NCBI GenBank assembly: GCA_002390155.1
Contig: DGOS01000093.1
Coordinates: forward strand, 1,617 to 8,164
From: Hyphomicrobiaceae bacterium UBA4460
Lineage (GTDB): Bacteria; Pseudomonadota; Alphaproteobacteria; Rhizobiales; Methyloligellaceae
Reading direction: 5' to 3'
DNA length: 6,548 nucleotides
Part shown: one piece after another, positions 6,103 through 6,548 of the stretch
Layout of the letters: each line of letters starts with the position of its first letter
How positions within the stretch are numbered: position 1 is the stretch's first letter
Made by a program: the position numbers and the translations under genes
Notes under the pieces: model-generated
Database searches by the model: none
Told to the model about the DNA's origin: nothing
What the model saw: the letters and a program-made list of their open reading frames with translations, nothing else

Positions 6103-6548
6103 ATTCCGCCGGCGCCGTGTATTGGCCGGGCCTGAACTCAGGCGCCGCGGCAACTTCTGGCTGGTCCGTAGCGTCGACCGGCTGATCCCCTCTCGCCGTA
6201 CGCCACAGATTGTATGTCATCAGGAAAGCGCCGATGACGAACAGCAGACCGCCAATCGCGCGGATCACGTAGAAGGGATGCATCGCTTCGACAGTCTCGA
6301 CGAACGAGTACTCGAGGAAGCCGAGGTGATCGTAGGCCCGCCACATCAGCCCCTGCAGAATGCCCGACACCCACATTGAGGTGATGTAGAGCACGATGCC
6401 GAGCGTCGAGATCCAGAAGTGCCACTCCACGAGACGCTGTGAATAGAGCGACTTGCGGTGCCACAGCCACGGCACGAGGCAGTAGAGCGCGCCGAATGAG
6501 ATGTAGGCGACCCAGCCGAGCGCACCGGAATGCACGTGCCCGATGGTC
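6101..6548 (-). CDS. ccoN: CcoN/FixN, catalytic subunit I of cbb3 oxidase (partial, C-terminal part only)
   Basis: The frame enters at the right edge and gives the last 148 residues. It opens TIGHVHSGALGW, the C-family landmark in which the two histidines (codons 6536-6538 and 6530-6532) correspond to the heme b3 and low-spin heme b ligands respectively. Three further membrane helices follow, fitting the end of the 12-helix core: GALGW to about PWLW; FWISTLGIVLYITSMWVSGI; and VIRAIGGLLFVIGAFLMTY. A soluble Pro/Ala-rich tail ends PGQYTAPAE and then TAG. CcoN houses the oxygen-reducing heme b3-CuB site and the proton path; the CuB histidines and the other heme b ligand lie in the missing N-terminal part. 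A GTG at 6533-6535 could be miscalled as a start, but it falls between the two ligand histidines, so the true gene continues beyond the window. The promoter should lie upstream of it. Confidence 0.97.
   Translation of the reverse strand, partial: TIGHVHSGALGWVAYISFGALYCLVPWLWHRKSLYSQRLVEWHFWISTLGIVLYITSMWVSGILQGLMWRAYDHLGFLEYSFVETVEAMHPFYVIRAIGGLLFVIGAFLMTYNLWRTARGDQPVDATDQPEVAAAPEFRPGQYTAPAE

Noticed and set aside
6101..6535. Apparent complete 144-codon gene starting at GTG
   Set aside because: The GTG is an internal valine codon between the two ligand histidines of the CcoN HVH motif. The frame continues off the right edge, so it is a partial ccoN.
1..6548. Search by eye for FNR/FixK-type boxes (TTGAT-N4-ATCAA), intrinsic terminators, tRNA genes, CRISPR repeats and insertion sequences
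   Set aside because: Several TTGAT half-sites occur inside genes (for example near 3038 and 6071) but none has the matching half at the right distance. No hairpin followed by a U-run and no mobile or RNA gene signature was seen. The oxygen-responsive promoter is expected upstream of ccoN, outside the window.

Overview
The window is GC-rich, tightly packed bacterial DNA. It carries one minus-strand gene cluster, read from the right edge to the left edge: ccoN (3' part only), ccoO, ccoQ, ccoP, ccoG, ccoH, ccoI and ccoS (5' part only). This is the cbb3-type (C-family) cytochrome c oxidase locus, called fixNOQP-fixGHIS in rhizobia. Having ccoGHIS directly after ccoNOQP in one collinear run is typical of Alphaproteobacteria. 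The rhizobial/Rhodobacter-like form of CcoO, CcoQ and CcoH, the absence of any inserted gene and the high-GC codon use all fit that class. I cannot name a genus.

Layout: positions 4306-6548 hold the structural genes. ccoN encodes the catalytic heme-copper subunit, ccoO a membrane-anchored mono-heme cytochrome c, ccoQ a 58-residue single-span subunit, and ccoP a membrane-anchored di-heme cytochrome c. Positions 1-4274 hold the assembly genes: ccoG (membrane 4Fe-4S protein implicated in copper reduction), ccoH (single-span assembly or stability factor), ccoI (P1B-type copper ATPase) and ccoS (small membrane protein needed for cofactor insertion into CcoN). Electrons from quinol or cytochrome c enter through CcoP and CcoO and reach the heme b/b3-CuB centre of CcoN, where oxygen is reduced with high affinity. 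CcoG, CcoI and CcoS help supply copper to that centre and mature it, and CcoH assists assembly of the complex.

The genes are almost continuous. Gaps are 9, 10, 3 and 31 nt down to ccoG, and the remaining three junctions are 4-nt stop/start overlaps (ATGA, GTGA, ATGA). No stretch over 31 nt lacks a gene. No promoter, FNR/FixK-type box or intrinsic terminator was found; the promoter is expected upstream of ccoN, outside the window.

I see no undescribed system here. The points worth a second look are small: an inverted repeat in the only real intergenic gap, just ahead of ccoG; weak initiation signals on the copper-handling genes ccoG and ccoI compared with their neighbours; and the uncertain N-terminus of CcoG.
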